Positions 29,400-40,300 of a stretch of 64,000 nucleotides of DNA are shown here, one piece after another. The stretch is from Sanderia malayensis (taxonomy: Eukaryota > Cnidaria > Scyphozoa > Semaeostomeae > Pelagiidae). Numbering within the stretch: position 1 is the first letter of the stretch; every line of letters starts with the position of its first letter. The position numbers and the translations under genes are program-made. Where the stretch lies: positions 2,980,180 through 3,044,179 of the forward strand of contig RQOL01000863.1 of the NCBI GenBank assembly GCA_013076295.1. Reading direction: 5' to 3'. Under the pieces are notes generated by a model, which did not search any database, was not told where the DNA came from, and saw only the letters and a program-made list of their open reading frames with translations.

Positions 29400-29901
29400 C
29401 TCACAAGTAATAATAAAAAAATAAAAAATAAAAAAATAAAAAAATAAAAAAATAAAAAAATAAAAAATAAAAAAATAAAAAAATAAAAAATAAAAAAATA
29501 AAAAAATAAAAAAATAAAAAAATAAAAAAATAAAAAAATAAAATAAAAAATAAAAATAAAAAAATAAAAATAAAAATAAAAATAAAATATAAAATAAATA
29601 TAAAAATAAATAAAAATTTGTTGCGCTCACACCCCTTGTGTATACGCATGGATAACTACCCTTAGCATCACCCTAGACTCTGAGGTGTTGCACTACCATG
29701 AGCTCTTGCGAGTACATATTAGATGAAGTCTAACTCTCGAGCACATGGCGGAGCCGCTGAAATCCATTGAGGTTTTGTTTGCCCGTCCAACATGCTGTAG
29801 TGCCAATACAACATATTGACGGGGCCGGTGACTGGGTGGGACTCGAACCCACGACCTTCAGCTTGGCACGCTGACGACCTAACCACTAGGCTGTCCAGTC
29901 A
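29400..29901 (-). mobile_element. tRNA-derived SINE with simple-repeat tail
   Basis: On the minus strand the element runs from a tRNA-like head (29901-29829) through an unrelated body (about 29828-29620) to a 3' tail of T5-7A repeats (29612-29400, seen as A-rich on the plus strand). Head, body and tail in this order define a tRNA-class SINE moved by a LINE enzyme. I could not find clear flanking duplications. Confidence 0.75.
29829..29901 (-). pseudogene. tRNA-like head of the SINE, anticodon GCC (Gly)
   Basis: Folds as a cloverleaf: acceptor TGACTGG/CCAGTCA perfect (7 bp), anticodon stem TCAGC/GCTGA perfect with loop GTGCCAA, T arm GTGGG/CCCAC with loop TTCGAGT and an exact B box GGTTCGAGTCC. 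The A box (TAGTGGTTAGG) is good. However, position 8 is A rather than T and the D arm has one extra base and a weak stem. With the SINE body attached this is better read as a tRNA-derived promoter than a working tRNA-Gly gene. Confidence 0.7.
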
Positions 29902-30283
29902 CACTTATATATGGTGTCGTAAGTTCTAGTCTATGGAAGGTGTGAACACGTGATGTTTCAATCTCTAAAGGTGGGCAGACATGCGCATTAACATGTTCCT
30001 GGGCAGTGCGCAGGAACGTATATAATGTAATGGTGTTCTCAATGGATGGGATGGGATGACGTACTGGGGTTAATAAAGCTGCATAAAAATTTTACTGTAC
30101 ACAGAGTCGTGCTTTTTGTTGCTTAAAATGCGAAAAAATTAGGGCAAGGAGTGAATGCGAACGTTGGCGTGGAATCAACAAAAGGAGGGAATTCCCAAGG
30201 ATTTTTCATTCGTAAGTTTTCATGTTGCCTTGTACAAAATTAAATTCAACTATAGCTAGGCTAGGCCTATACAACTCGGCATT
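29902..30283. other. Intergenic, fragment of a dispersed repeat
   Basis: Around 29965-30025 the sequence TAAAGGTGGGC..ATGCGCA..GTGCGCAGGAA resembles the 240-bp repeat unit at 63213 and 63453, so a family of this repeat exists in the genome. No gene seen. Confidence 0.45.
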
Positions 30284-30872
30284 CATGTATGATAGAAAGT
30301 TTATATAGCTATCCGCGGGCTATCTGGGTGGACTAAAATTTGAACCATTACTCCTAGAGAGCTGGAAATTGTCTCAACGTGATTAGTAGGACCTATTTAG
30401 TATTAATTCGACTACTTGTGAATCATTTTTCAGTTTATTTCAAAATTTGATTTTTTCACTACCTACTTCATGTATGATAGAAAGTTTAAATAGCTATCCG
30501 TGGGCTATCTGGGCGGACTAAAATTTGAACCATTACTCCTAGAGGGCTGGGAATTGTCTCAACGTGATCAGTAGGACCTATTTAGTATAATTCGACTGCT
30601 TGTGAATCATTTTTCAATCTATTTCAAAATTTGATTTTTTTACTAACTACTTCATGTTTGACAGAAAGTTAAAATAGCTATCCGCGGGAAATCTGGGTCC
30701 ACGAACCATTACTCCTAGAGAGCTGGGAATTGTCTCAACGTGATCAGTAGGACCTATTTAGTATAATTCGACTGCTTGTGAATCATTTTTCAATCTATTT
30801 CAAAATTTGATTTTTTCACTACCTACTTCATGTATGATAGAAAGTTTGTATAGCTATCCACGGGCGATCTGA
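30284..30872. repeat. Tandem repeat, about 184-bp unit, 3.2 copies
   Basis: Units begin with CATGTWTGAYAGAAAGTT at 30284, 30469, 30653 and 30829 (periods 185, 184, 176). All share the landmarks TAGCTATCCGCGGG, CCATTACTCCTAGAG, GTCTCAACGTGAT and GTAGGACCTATTTAGTAT. The last unit breaks off at about 30872. No reading frame is conserved, so it is minisatellite-type DNA. Confidence 0.92.
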
Positions 30873-31966
30873 GCAGCCGTTTTGCTTCGCTCCGTTCCGC
30901 TACGCAGCAGCAGTCTTATCTCTTATGATTTGAGCCCTTGCCATCGCAGTTGCACATGCTTCTGCGTGGCAGAAAATTTATTATCATCAACTTTTATCAG
31001 AGGACAGCATGGGTCAGCGAAGCCTATTTCAGAATCACACCATGTGCAAACCAAACTCCTTTCTTGTTCGTCTTGTCCTCATTTTGCATGGCGCCTTTGT
31101 GGTACGAGAAGGCGCCCTTACAATCCGGGATATCATGAAAATTCAAGTACTTTTTATTGATTCGACAGTTCATTCTTTACTGCTGTCTAGTCTAGCATAT
31201 ATTAGTATTCTTACGTGTTCATAAAGAAGCACAGAAATTGTTGTCATTTTAGATTAGATAGGCATGGTGTAGGTGGTTTATATAAGCTCATATCATTATT
31301 GCCATACTGAGTTGAACATGAGTATTCATTTGCAAGGGATTGCATGAAATAGTTCATGAGAGTTCATCGAGTGTTTTGTCGTTCGGTCTTGAGAGATGCT
31401 TTGCACATTAATTGTAAAGAGCTTTACTTCAAATAATCCAAGTTTCGTGGATAATATCAGTTGTTGATCATGACATTACATCTTCATTCAGAAAGCAGAC
31501 CTTTCGATGGAATCGCCATATTGAAGTTTCCTGCGATCAAGGAATCTTGAAAATGAATTATAGCGTTGATGGTTAACCTGTTATAGCAACAACAGCAACT
31601 CTATTATTGGAAATACATCTTTTCACAGACCAAATTTTACATTTGGTAGCTATATAAGTCGATAATTTTAAAACGAAATGTTACCTCCAGCCTGCTTCGC
31701 ATAATTTGATAAGCCATCATTCAATATTATCATTAAATTTTTCTCTTCTCAGGTAATTATAAGATGAAGAATTGACAAATAATTGGAATCGCAGGTGAAC
31801 ACCTTTGTCTTAAAACTTCGATCTAATTCATCTTATTATTCTGATCATTATGATTGTTAGAATTAGGATGGTCAAGTCTGTGAGCCATGCTATTGTATAG
31901 ATTACAAACTGTGGGTAAGTTACGAGGCTTGGAAACTAGTCCGTCACAGACAACCCAGTCCTCAAT
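30873..31966. other. Intergenic, no gene recognised
   Basis: Overlapping short forward frames near 30882-31224 show no family likeness and no splice context. Nothing else seen. Confidence 0.4.
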
Positions 31967-32152
31967 TTAAAGGGAATGTGCAAAGATAAAAGGCTCTTTT
32001 TAAAAATAGATCGATGAGAACCGGAAAAGAATGCAAAATGGCAAAAACAACAGGCCTAATCTTCCCTTTGCGCTTCTCTGATTGGTTAATAAACCAAATC
32101 TATTTTTAGCATTTGCACAGGCAAGCCTTTTAACCTTGCACATTCCCTTTAA
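31967..32152. mobile_element. Short foldback MITE flanked by TTAA (piggyBac-like site)
   Basis: Left end TTAAAGGGAATGTGCAA (31967) and right end TTGCACATTCCCTTTAA (to 32152) are exact inverses. The similarity continues inward for about 29 bases (27 of 29), through AAAAGGCT. The TTAA at both ends may be a piggyBac-type target duplication or simply part of the inverted repeat. No coding capacity. Confidence 0.7.
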
Positions 32153-32185
32153 GGTCATTCCAAATCACCCATTTTACTAATCAAC

Positions 32186-32590
32186 TACACGTTTTTTTTT
32201 ATAAGAAACCGGTTTATAAGAAACCTAGATCTAGACGCCCTAAAATTTAAGAAACTTTTAGAACTACAAGGGAATAACTTAAGAAACATTAGAAATTTCG
32301 GAAACACGTTTTTCCTTTACGTATTCAACAAATATCAACTACAGTAAGTATGTTTTATGTGCTAGTATAACATTGTCGGCCTCAAATGACGATTTCTCGC
32401 ATTGACGATTTTTCTTTGTTATAATACTGATATTTTGCCACATCAACGTTTTTTCTTCGTTTTCGCTGCAAATTTGCTTAATTAAATTAAGAAACTTTTA
32501 AGAAACTTTTAGAACTAAAATGTGGCTAAAAATTAAGAAACTTTTACTACTAGGCCTTGAGCCAGGTTTCTTATAAAAAAATAACGTGTA
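32186..32590. mobile_element. TA-flanked MITE with TIR CACGTTTTTTTTTATAAGAAACC
   Basis: Inverted ends CACGTT..ATAAGAAACC at 32188 and GGTTTCTTAT..AACGTG ending at 32588, flanked by TA at 32186-32187 and 32589-32590, as for Tc1/mariner-type insertions. The interior carries several direct copies of TTAAGAAACTTTTAGAAC and no reading frame. Confidence 0.75.
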
Positions 32591-35500
32591 TATAGTTTCA
32601 AGCATATATTTGTTGCAGCATTTAATTGCTTTAAGCTTACTCGGAATGAATCAGTGGGCTTCTGATTATTTCTTTTATCGTTGAACTCTAGGTCCGAATA
32701 AAGATTTTTAAGTTGTTTATAGAAACTCGAAAACTTGCAATGACATCCTCATTTTAATATCAATTTAAACGTGAGAAAAAATTTTGAGATACCGACTGCG
32801 CTTTATTTAGTGCATAAGTCTCTTTTCAATATTCATTTCGCTGCTCAAAATTTAATGTTTGAATGCTCTTTCTCAATAAACATATTCATAATTCAAACAC
32901 TCATCATTTACAGTTTTATAAATGTTGATTTATTTAAAAATATCTGTACCCACTTATTCTAAATATTCTTTCGAACTTTCGACCTAATTTGGTTTACTTA
33001 GTCAATTATACTTTGTAGGCCAAAGGTATAGTTGAAATTTGCAATGTTGACACAGCAAGCCTTGTTACATGTACATCTGATTAATCATGTGATTTCTACT
33101 TTTTGATGCAATGCCATCCTTGCTGTAGCTCCATGCTGCGCATTCATACCTCATGTTTCTTATCGTGTAGTTGTGAACACATCTTTATTAAGGTCGGCCT
33201 TAATTTATTTCCCACCACCTAAATCTCACCAGTCCCAAAATTTGTTCTAACGTTGTTTAGGGCCATGTTTCACCTTGTTTTCTTTCTCATCGGACTTCAT
33301 TCATTCTACTTTTTCTTCTATTTTCTTCTGTCCTCCTCCCTAGTTTCCTATCCTCTCACCAGCTGTTGCGCAAATTCAAATTTCACAGGCATCTTGTAAA
33401 CCTGCGTAAGACGATGTCTGTTACTCCAGTTGATTCAGTGTGTTGTTGTTGTTGCTATTAAGGTTGTTGTTGTTGTAATTAAAGCGCTACATGTATATGG
33501 CAGTTATAGCACGAATATTTGAATGGTACTGGACAGTTTATTTTATACACTTATCGAGTTTTTGGGTTCATTCATTTATCAGTTATGCAGGCTAACTGGT
33601 GTGCTATTCCTGGCTGTTCTGTTTGGTAGAATTGGGAATATTCCTGTACTCGATTCTGTTAGTTTTAAGAAATCTTGTGTGGTCAATTGTACGAAAAGCT
33701 TCGATGGGAACTTTTGTGTATTGTCAACAACGTGTTTACTAATCTCCTTTGATGTGCCGACTTTCCACCAGCTTTTCTCTTCTGTTAATATGATTTGTGG
33801 AGTGAGCGCAAATCTGCAAAATAGGCTAAACATTTGTATGAAAATATGGAAAACATTCTGTGTTTTATAATTAGATTGTATTGGAATTGAATGAGGCGAT
33901 TTTCTACTGAATATCAGTCATAGAAACGATAAATCCAATCATTGAATGTTTTGATTCAGCCATTTGAATTTCTTCAGTAAACAATGTTGTATGTGAGGCT
34001 ACCGCAATTGTGCGCAAACTACTTTGTGTATATATGCGAATGAATGACTATGGTTGAACGGGGAAATTGAGCAAAATAGCCGAAGTAACAACAATCAGAT
34101 AGGAAATCTGTTTGATATGATCATATTTTATTAGCACTTCTACTGTTTATAGAAATTTTGACCAGGATGCTAATCATAATGAATGTATAATGAATTAGTG
34201 GGCAAATGTAAAAGCCAATGTTTATAGAAATCAATTGATTCATTACTTCACCAACAATCCACATTGCATGTGTTTGTCATTAGGACTATTTGAACCTTAT
34301 ACAATTCTATCTGATTAGTAACTGTTCGATATCATTTGTTTGCTCAGCCGTTCTTTAACTGAGATAGATCGATCCAGTTTAATCCAGATCGATCCGTCAA
34401 GTGATCGATTGATTAATCGATAATCGATAATGAGGCGTGGTGAGAAAGGAGCCATGGAGCGACCAGATGTGGATTCACTCGAATCTGATAGATTAGAAGG
34501 CAAAGCTCTTTTTGTGAGAAGAATATCAGATTAGATGGTGTAGATACGAGTGCAATCTCTGTTAAGAGCAACGTGTAGATTTGACTGCTGGGTTGGCTTT
34601 CGTTAGTTAGCTTGTACAGCCTGTGTCACGTGTTCCTCACGTGTCATGTAAAGAGAGAAAATTGACCAAGTGTCTGGTGAACATCGTTCAAGTTTAGAGA
34701 ATCTTCTCAAGAATTCAAACCAATTATTGGATGCACACGTTCATTTAGAATTCTCTTAGTAATATTGAAGCGCGTTTAGACTTGTCCAGTTGGTCATCTC
34801 TACGTTTAATATCATCTTAAAATGATACTATGATAGCAAATGGCCTGCTGCCATGCTGTGAAATGGCCCTTCATGTTTTTAATTTCTTTGATGCTTTTAT
34901 AAGCCGAAAAAAGTAGTTCACATCCATGGTTTTTTCAGTGTAATTCAAGCTAAAGTTCTTGAAGATTTATATGTCCTCATCCAGCTAGAAAAATCAATTC
35001 TCATTGTACACTATGCCGACGTTCAATTATTAAACTATAATTAAAATCTGCCAAATGGGTGAGCTTTCTCTCCACTTGCTGCTGGGATAGACGATTTCAT
35101 CTTTACAGCTTGACCAGTTTTTCAAGTTTTTTATTTGAATCATGAGTGTCTTGAACTGTGCTAGCATAATGCTAACATTGCTATGAAAACTGGTATAAGT
35201 CACGTTAAGAATAAAAAGTAGATAGATGGATGGAATGGAAGCCATCTTCTTATTCAATAAATGTTGTGTTATCATTTTGACCATTCATATGGTGATACAC
35301 TGGCAGCAGTGATGGAAATGATTATCATGATGATTACAATGCTGATGATGTTGTTGTTGTTGTTGCTGTTGCTACCGTGGTGTTTCTGATGTTGTTGTTG
35401 TTGTTGTTGATGGTGAAGATGATGATGATGACTCTTACATTTAGCAGCTACATTGTTGTAATTTAATGGAATGTTTACAATTAATTCGTTGTTGTTACTA

Positions 35501-36420
35501 TGTGATTTTTTAGCAACGCAAGTGTTGCAACAGAGTGATGAAGGAGCACATTTGAATTTTTTATTTATTTTTTTTTAAGAACACGGACCCCCTGCCACTT
35601 CACACAGCTGTCTTGAGAAAAACTAATTGCATACTCTAATCCCAACTAATCTTACGTATTTTTCTGCTCCACCTTTTGGAGATTTTTTCCTAGCCTCCTG
35701 CTATTTGCGCTGTTACCCAGCTTGATGAGTATTATTTGAAATTCTTTTTGATTTCCGACATCTTTTGTTGGCCTCGGTTGGAGCACTGATCGCTCTGCAA
35801 TCAAAACTCAACGTTCAGATTGTCTTTCGCGCAGTTGATCAGCCATTTTGGCTAATTAGCAGATCAAATAAATCAAGCGGTTTGGCTTTATTTTATTTTA
35901 TTTCATATTTTCAAAGATCTAGCCTCGAAGTCGCTTCAGATACTATTCACAACACGTAAATTGGATTTTCTTCTCATTTTATTGATCATCTTACTATGAG
36001 CAGGAAATATTAATTGACTTTTTAGCACAAGTTAATAAAGAAGTAATAGCAAGTTTAGTAATCATTTAGCATGTTAATTAGAACAGCCAGCTTTCATATT
36101 GCACAAGGCAAAGCTGATTACCATCCTGTTCTCTGTGACTACCACCTTTGGGAATGCTTGCCAATGTTTGCCCGCCAAAAACTGTTGAACTGTGCAGCTT
36201 ACTTAATAGCAATTCGTAACATATAACAGGGCAGCAAGAAGCTTTGTTTTCAGCTGTTAAGACCGAATTTCATCAGAATTCATAAATGAAAACCTGAACG
36301 ACTCTTGTTCAGGCCAGGCTATGATGATTTATCGCTTGGTGGTTTTATGAGTAGCTATGATTTCCATCCAGCCTAAAGGTTGGAATTTACGAGAAGTAGT
36401 TAGTATGCGCACGCCTAGCA
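32591..36420. other. Long intergenic stretch with simple repeats
   Basis: Contains GTT-type microsatellites at about 33440-33479 and 35344-35433, and a cluster of ATCGAT-containing sites at 34366-34430. The minus strand of 33833-33579 reads like a coding exon (AATPQ-type polar residues, KSWWKVGTSKEISKHV) and might be a transposon remnant or lone exon, but has no family match. Otherwise nothing seen. Confidence 0.4.
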
Positions 36421-37310
36421 GGCGGTTGTGCGCATGCTTCGCAATGAGGGAGATGCAACAATATACGATGCATTTCGATTTTCCATCCAATGTTTTCAAA
36501 AGTCATAGTGAAGTTGATGGATGTTGTAATGGCAAAGAAATGGCAAATGAGTAATAATGGCGGCATGCGAAGTTCTATTCGATAAACTGATTGAATCATG
36601 TTAGGTTTTTGAGATTTGTTATTTATTGAAATTCATACCCTGTCTAGTAATACTATGACGTAATTCATCCCCTGGACATATCATGTAAACAAACCAAATA
36701 GCACTCACTTGCATGATTGTTTTTGCATGACGCATTACTTGTTTACCTATTTGTAAACAATTAGAATAGCCGTGTTATCTTTCTTATCGTTTCATGTTTT
36801 ATTGTTAGTTGCTTTGTGCATGATATCTTTTCCGAATATCTTTTTGTTGCATCTGTCCCTCTCACATCTGCCGCTTAATAAAATGGCGGCAGAATTCGTA
36901 ATGACAATTCTTCAATTGATTTGCCGCCATGCTTTTCACTTTATCTTCTCTTGCATTAACCACCCTTTCTCTCTCCCTCTCTTTCTTATCACTGAGACAC
37001 ATATCTATTCCTTACATAGAATATCTATAGTTCTGTTTATTCTCTGATCTTTTTTTCAGACACTAATGCTTTTGTTTAGTTTATTTATCTAAAATGGCGG
37101 AACCTTTCCCAGGCGTCAACTTCTCTTGCATTTTTGTTTGCATAGATTATTAAATCTCAAATAGTCTCAACGCAGTTATTTTCGTCCAAACTACAAGCGC
37201 ATTGTTCATATCTAGATGGCACACTTTTGCTTATTTATTCCCGAACCGTTTCAACTGAGCCAGACGAACCGCTAAGTGGTTTCCCACATAACACAATGCG
37301 CATGCGCATG
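36421..37310. promoter_or_regulatory. Cluster of YY1-like and NRF1-like sites in a gene desert
   Basis: ATGGCGG cores occur at about 36557, 36883 and 37094, and in reverse (GCCGCCAT) at 36923. An exact palindrome TGCGCATGCGCA lies at 37297-37308 and a related TGTGCGCATGC at 36427. In animals these match YY1 and NRF1 consensus sites, which mark housekeeping promoters. No exon was recognised next to them, so an unannotated or non-coding transcript is possible. Confidence 0.35.
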
Positions 37311-40300
37311 TTTACATTTCCGCAAGACATCTCGCCTCGCAAGCATGCAATCAATATGATGGTAGATGGAGTTTCATTGTGGCGAAATATCTGCCATTGT
37401 GTCACAAGGGCTTATTATTTTGGTCAAAATGTCTTGATCTTTTGGTTCTACGTTATCACCGTAAACTTTCAAGGATTTAGATGTTTAAACCACGTGCGAA
37501 TGTCTAGAATACTCCGTGTCATGAAATATGTGTTCAAATCTGAGTTTTATTGAAGTGTTCCGAATTTTTCTAAAATTTTCGTGTCGATATTCATAGAAAC
37601 TAATTGAAGTATATAAACAAAATGTGATTTTCATGAATTTTTTCATTTTAAGCAATTCGGCAAGCAAATAGGACATAAGATAACCCGCTGTGTCTGTATA
37701 TTTTATTAATTATCACAATGTTGATTGGTTTTGTGAATAGCATTTGGTTGATCGATTGTGGATATCTTCTAGTGGAAACTGGTTAAACCAAAACATCCCA
37801 GAATAATAGCTTCGTTTCATGACGTTTTGTTCAACTCCATCTGCTAACAATAGTCAATAGAAAACGCATATTAATTTAAAACATTGTAAATCATGATGAT
37901 TGATGAAAATACACCGCATATTATTGCGATCTTTTTAACAATTTAATTTGACAAATGAAGGAAGAATGGATGGATCCACTTATCTTGTTCATGCGATTAA
38001 ATCATGGACACTTCGAGTGACCTAATCAAGCGCCGGTTTCTTTTCATGTGGATCTGTGTATTAAGAGGCAGAACGCCCCTAGGTTTAACCTGTTTCATGT
38101 TAAAGAAACCTGTATCCTTACTCTTGCCGGCAACGCAAGCCGATCATCCAAGTGTGCTTTTTCCAAGTTTGTCCACTTCAAACAGTTTAAATAAAAATAC
38201 GATGAAATCTACGGTCAAGAGACAATTGTCTCTTTTGTTGAACAATGGAACATTCGAATGTCAAGTGGGACATTTTACTGTATTTTGTTTCACAATTCCA
38301 CATATGCATTCGCATATATGTCCAGTATTCACTAGCTGGACTTCGCCATTGATCTAAAGCATAAGCCTAGTCCCAGTCCTTCGCAGATAATTTGTCCCCC
38401 ATTGCGAGGTTAATATTTCATTGTGATTACAATTAACCATTTCATCTTTGGTCCAATTAAAAACACCTTAGCCAATCAAGATGGAGCAGTTGGTGAGATG
38501 TTGGAATGCGGTAATAATAAGAACAGAGCTATGGCCAATGAGATATTTGAATGAGTTTTATAATCCCATCTGATATTGTCAGTTGTTACTTATAGATGGA
38601 ATTCATTGCTGTACAGTTAGAGGTAACAACGTATTGGATGGTTTACTTGCTACACTGTCACATAGGCAGCTGATAGATGTTGGTAATTCAGCTGTCAATT
38701 GGGTTTTAATCGGATGAAATGTTTTATAAGTAGCGGCAAACTCATTGAATAATACTTAGGAAACGATTGCTGTTCATTTAGCGCAGCTCACTCAAGTGTT
38801 AGCGATGAGTTCCAGCTGCCACTAAAAAGCAGCCAGTCTGTCAACTTTGATGTGGTTATAAACTTGCATCTCTTTCATATGCACGCTGTTCTCCTCGTGT
38901 CACACTCTTCTTGTGTATCACACAAATCACAGCCATCACGCATATTCATAAATCCATTTCGTAAAAGTTGTCATGCAAACCAACAGCACCATGAACTATG
39001 CATTTCTTTTTGATGCATAGTCTTGTTTTATTATGCCGTTTGACCTATCGAACGACCTAGTGAAGAGGAACTCATATCTTTGAAAGCTAAGTCGGCGGAT
39101 TTGAATAATGTTACATGTTACAAAACAAAATATCAGCCCATTTTTCAAATGACAATGGGATGGAAGGTACTTTGTGAGAAAATTAACCCGTAATGCTTTG
39201 CGAGAGGTCCATGATGCTTTGCATTAGTTTGGGTATTGTAAACAGCGAAGAGGAAAATATTAAAGGCGATTTGTTTGGTTTATTACATTTATAGTAGGCA
39301 TAGAAATTGAAGTGATAATCATGTAAGAATGGTTACCATGAATTATTTATCAACATTTTTCAATGTAGAATGCTGATAATAAAAACTGAAGGAAATAATG
39401 AAATATGTTGATCATGTGATATTAGGTGTGGCATCAAATATATTTCTTTGATCATCAGATATGTTCACTGCAGGGGAAAAACTATTAAATGTATGCTGAT
39501 TTTGCAATTTGAGCAGCAGCCATTTTTTGTGAAGCTCAACAGCAGTGTTTCATGGAAATATTTTACGCTTTAGATAATAATCTTTATTCATTTTGTAACA
39601 TTGATATTGTCAATGTTACAATATAAAAACAATCGTTAATAGATAACGATCGTGAATTCGTAATAAGTAAGTTACGATTGCCTTTATTTTGGAACAACGT
39701 GCTCTGGTCATAACCTTAACATATTTTATTCTATTATAAATAGAGAACCAGTTAACGGGGTCTCTATTGTCAAACTGAAAGATTTGAAATAGTGCGTCCA
39801 TAGTAGAGTCCCCAGGAGGTACAGCTTTCACCTGCTCTCCTACCTTATTCGTTTAACCTGGCATGCCGGTTGCACGTTAGATATTTTTGTTTCGCTTTAA
39901 TAGTTTGCTTACTTGTTTAGACAGAGTTTGAGAGTGTAACTTTGATGTTTACAATGCTACACGCGTGTTTGCCAATCTTTTGGAAGTAGCTATCAGTTCT
40001 ATTTCCTTTATTCATGTATTAAACTCTGAAAGAGTTATTCAAAAGTAATCAATGAAAATGTCAACAGTCAGCCCTGCAACTTAGCAAAATAATTTCTAAG
40101 GCATTTTGGTATGAAAACTTGTTCTGGCATAGTTTGAGAATTGCTTTGCTCTTCAAAATTTTCTTTGATTTCAATTATTGCATGGGTGAAAGAAGATTAT
40201 CAGATTGATATAAGCATTGTTAGCACTTTCTTTTATATTTAATACCCTCACAGTTTAAGACTCTTTTTGGCTTAACCCTTTCATATTATGATTATGATTG

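Noticed and set aside
29319..29649. Phe/Tyr/Leu-rich minus-strand frames
   Set aside because: They are the T5-7A tail of the SINE.
29829..29901. Functional tRNA-Gly(GCC) gene
   Set aside because: T8 is missing, the D arm is abnormal, and a SINE body with tail is attached.
33523..33870. Forward 115-codon hydrophobic frame
   Set aside because: No homology or splice context; the opposite strand is more coding-like but also unplaced.
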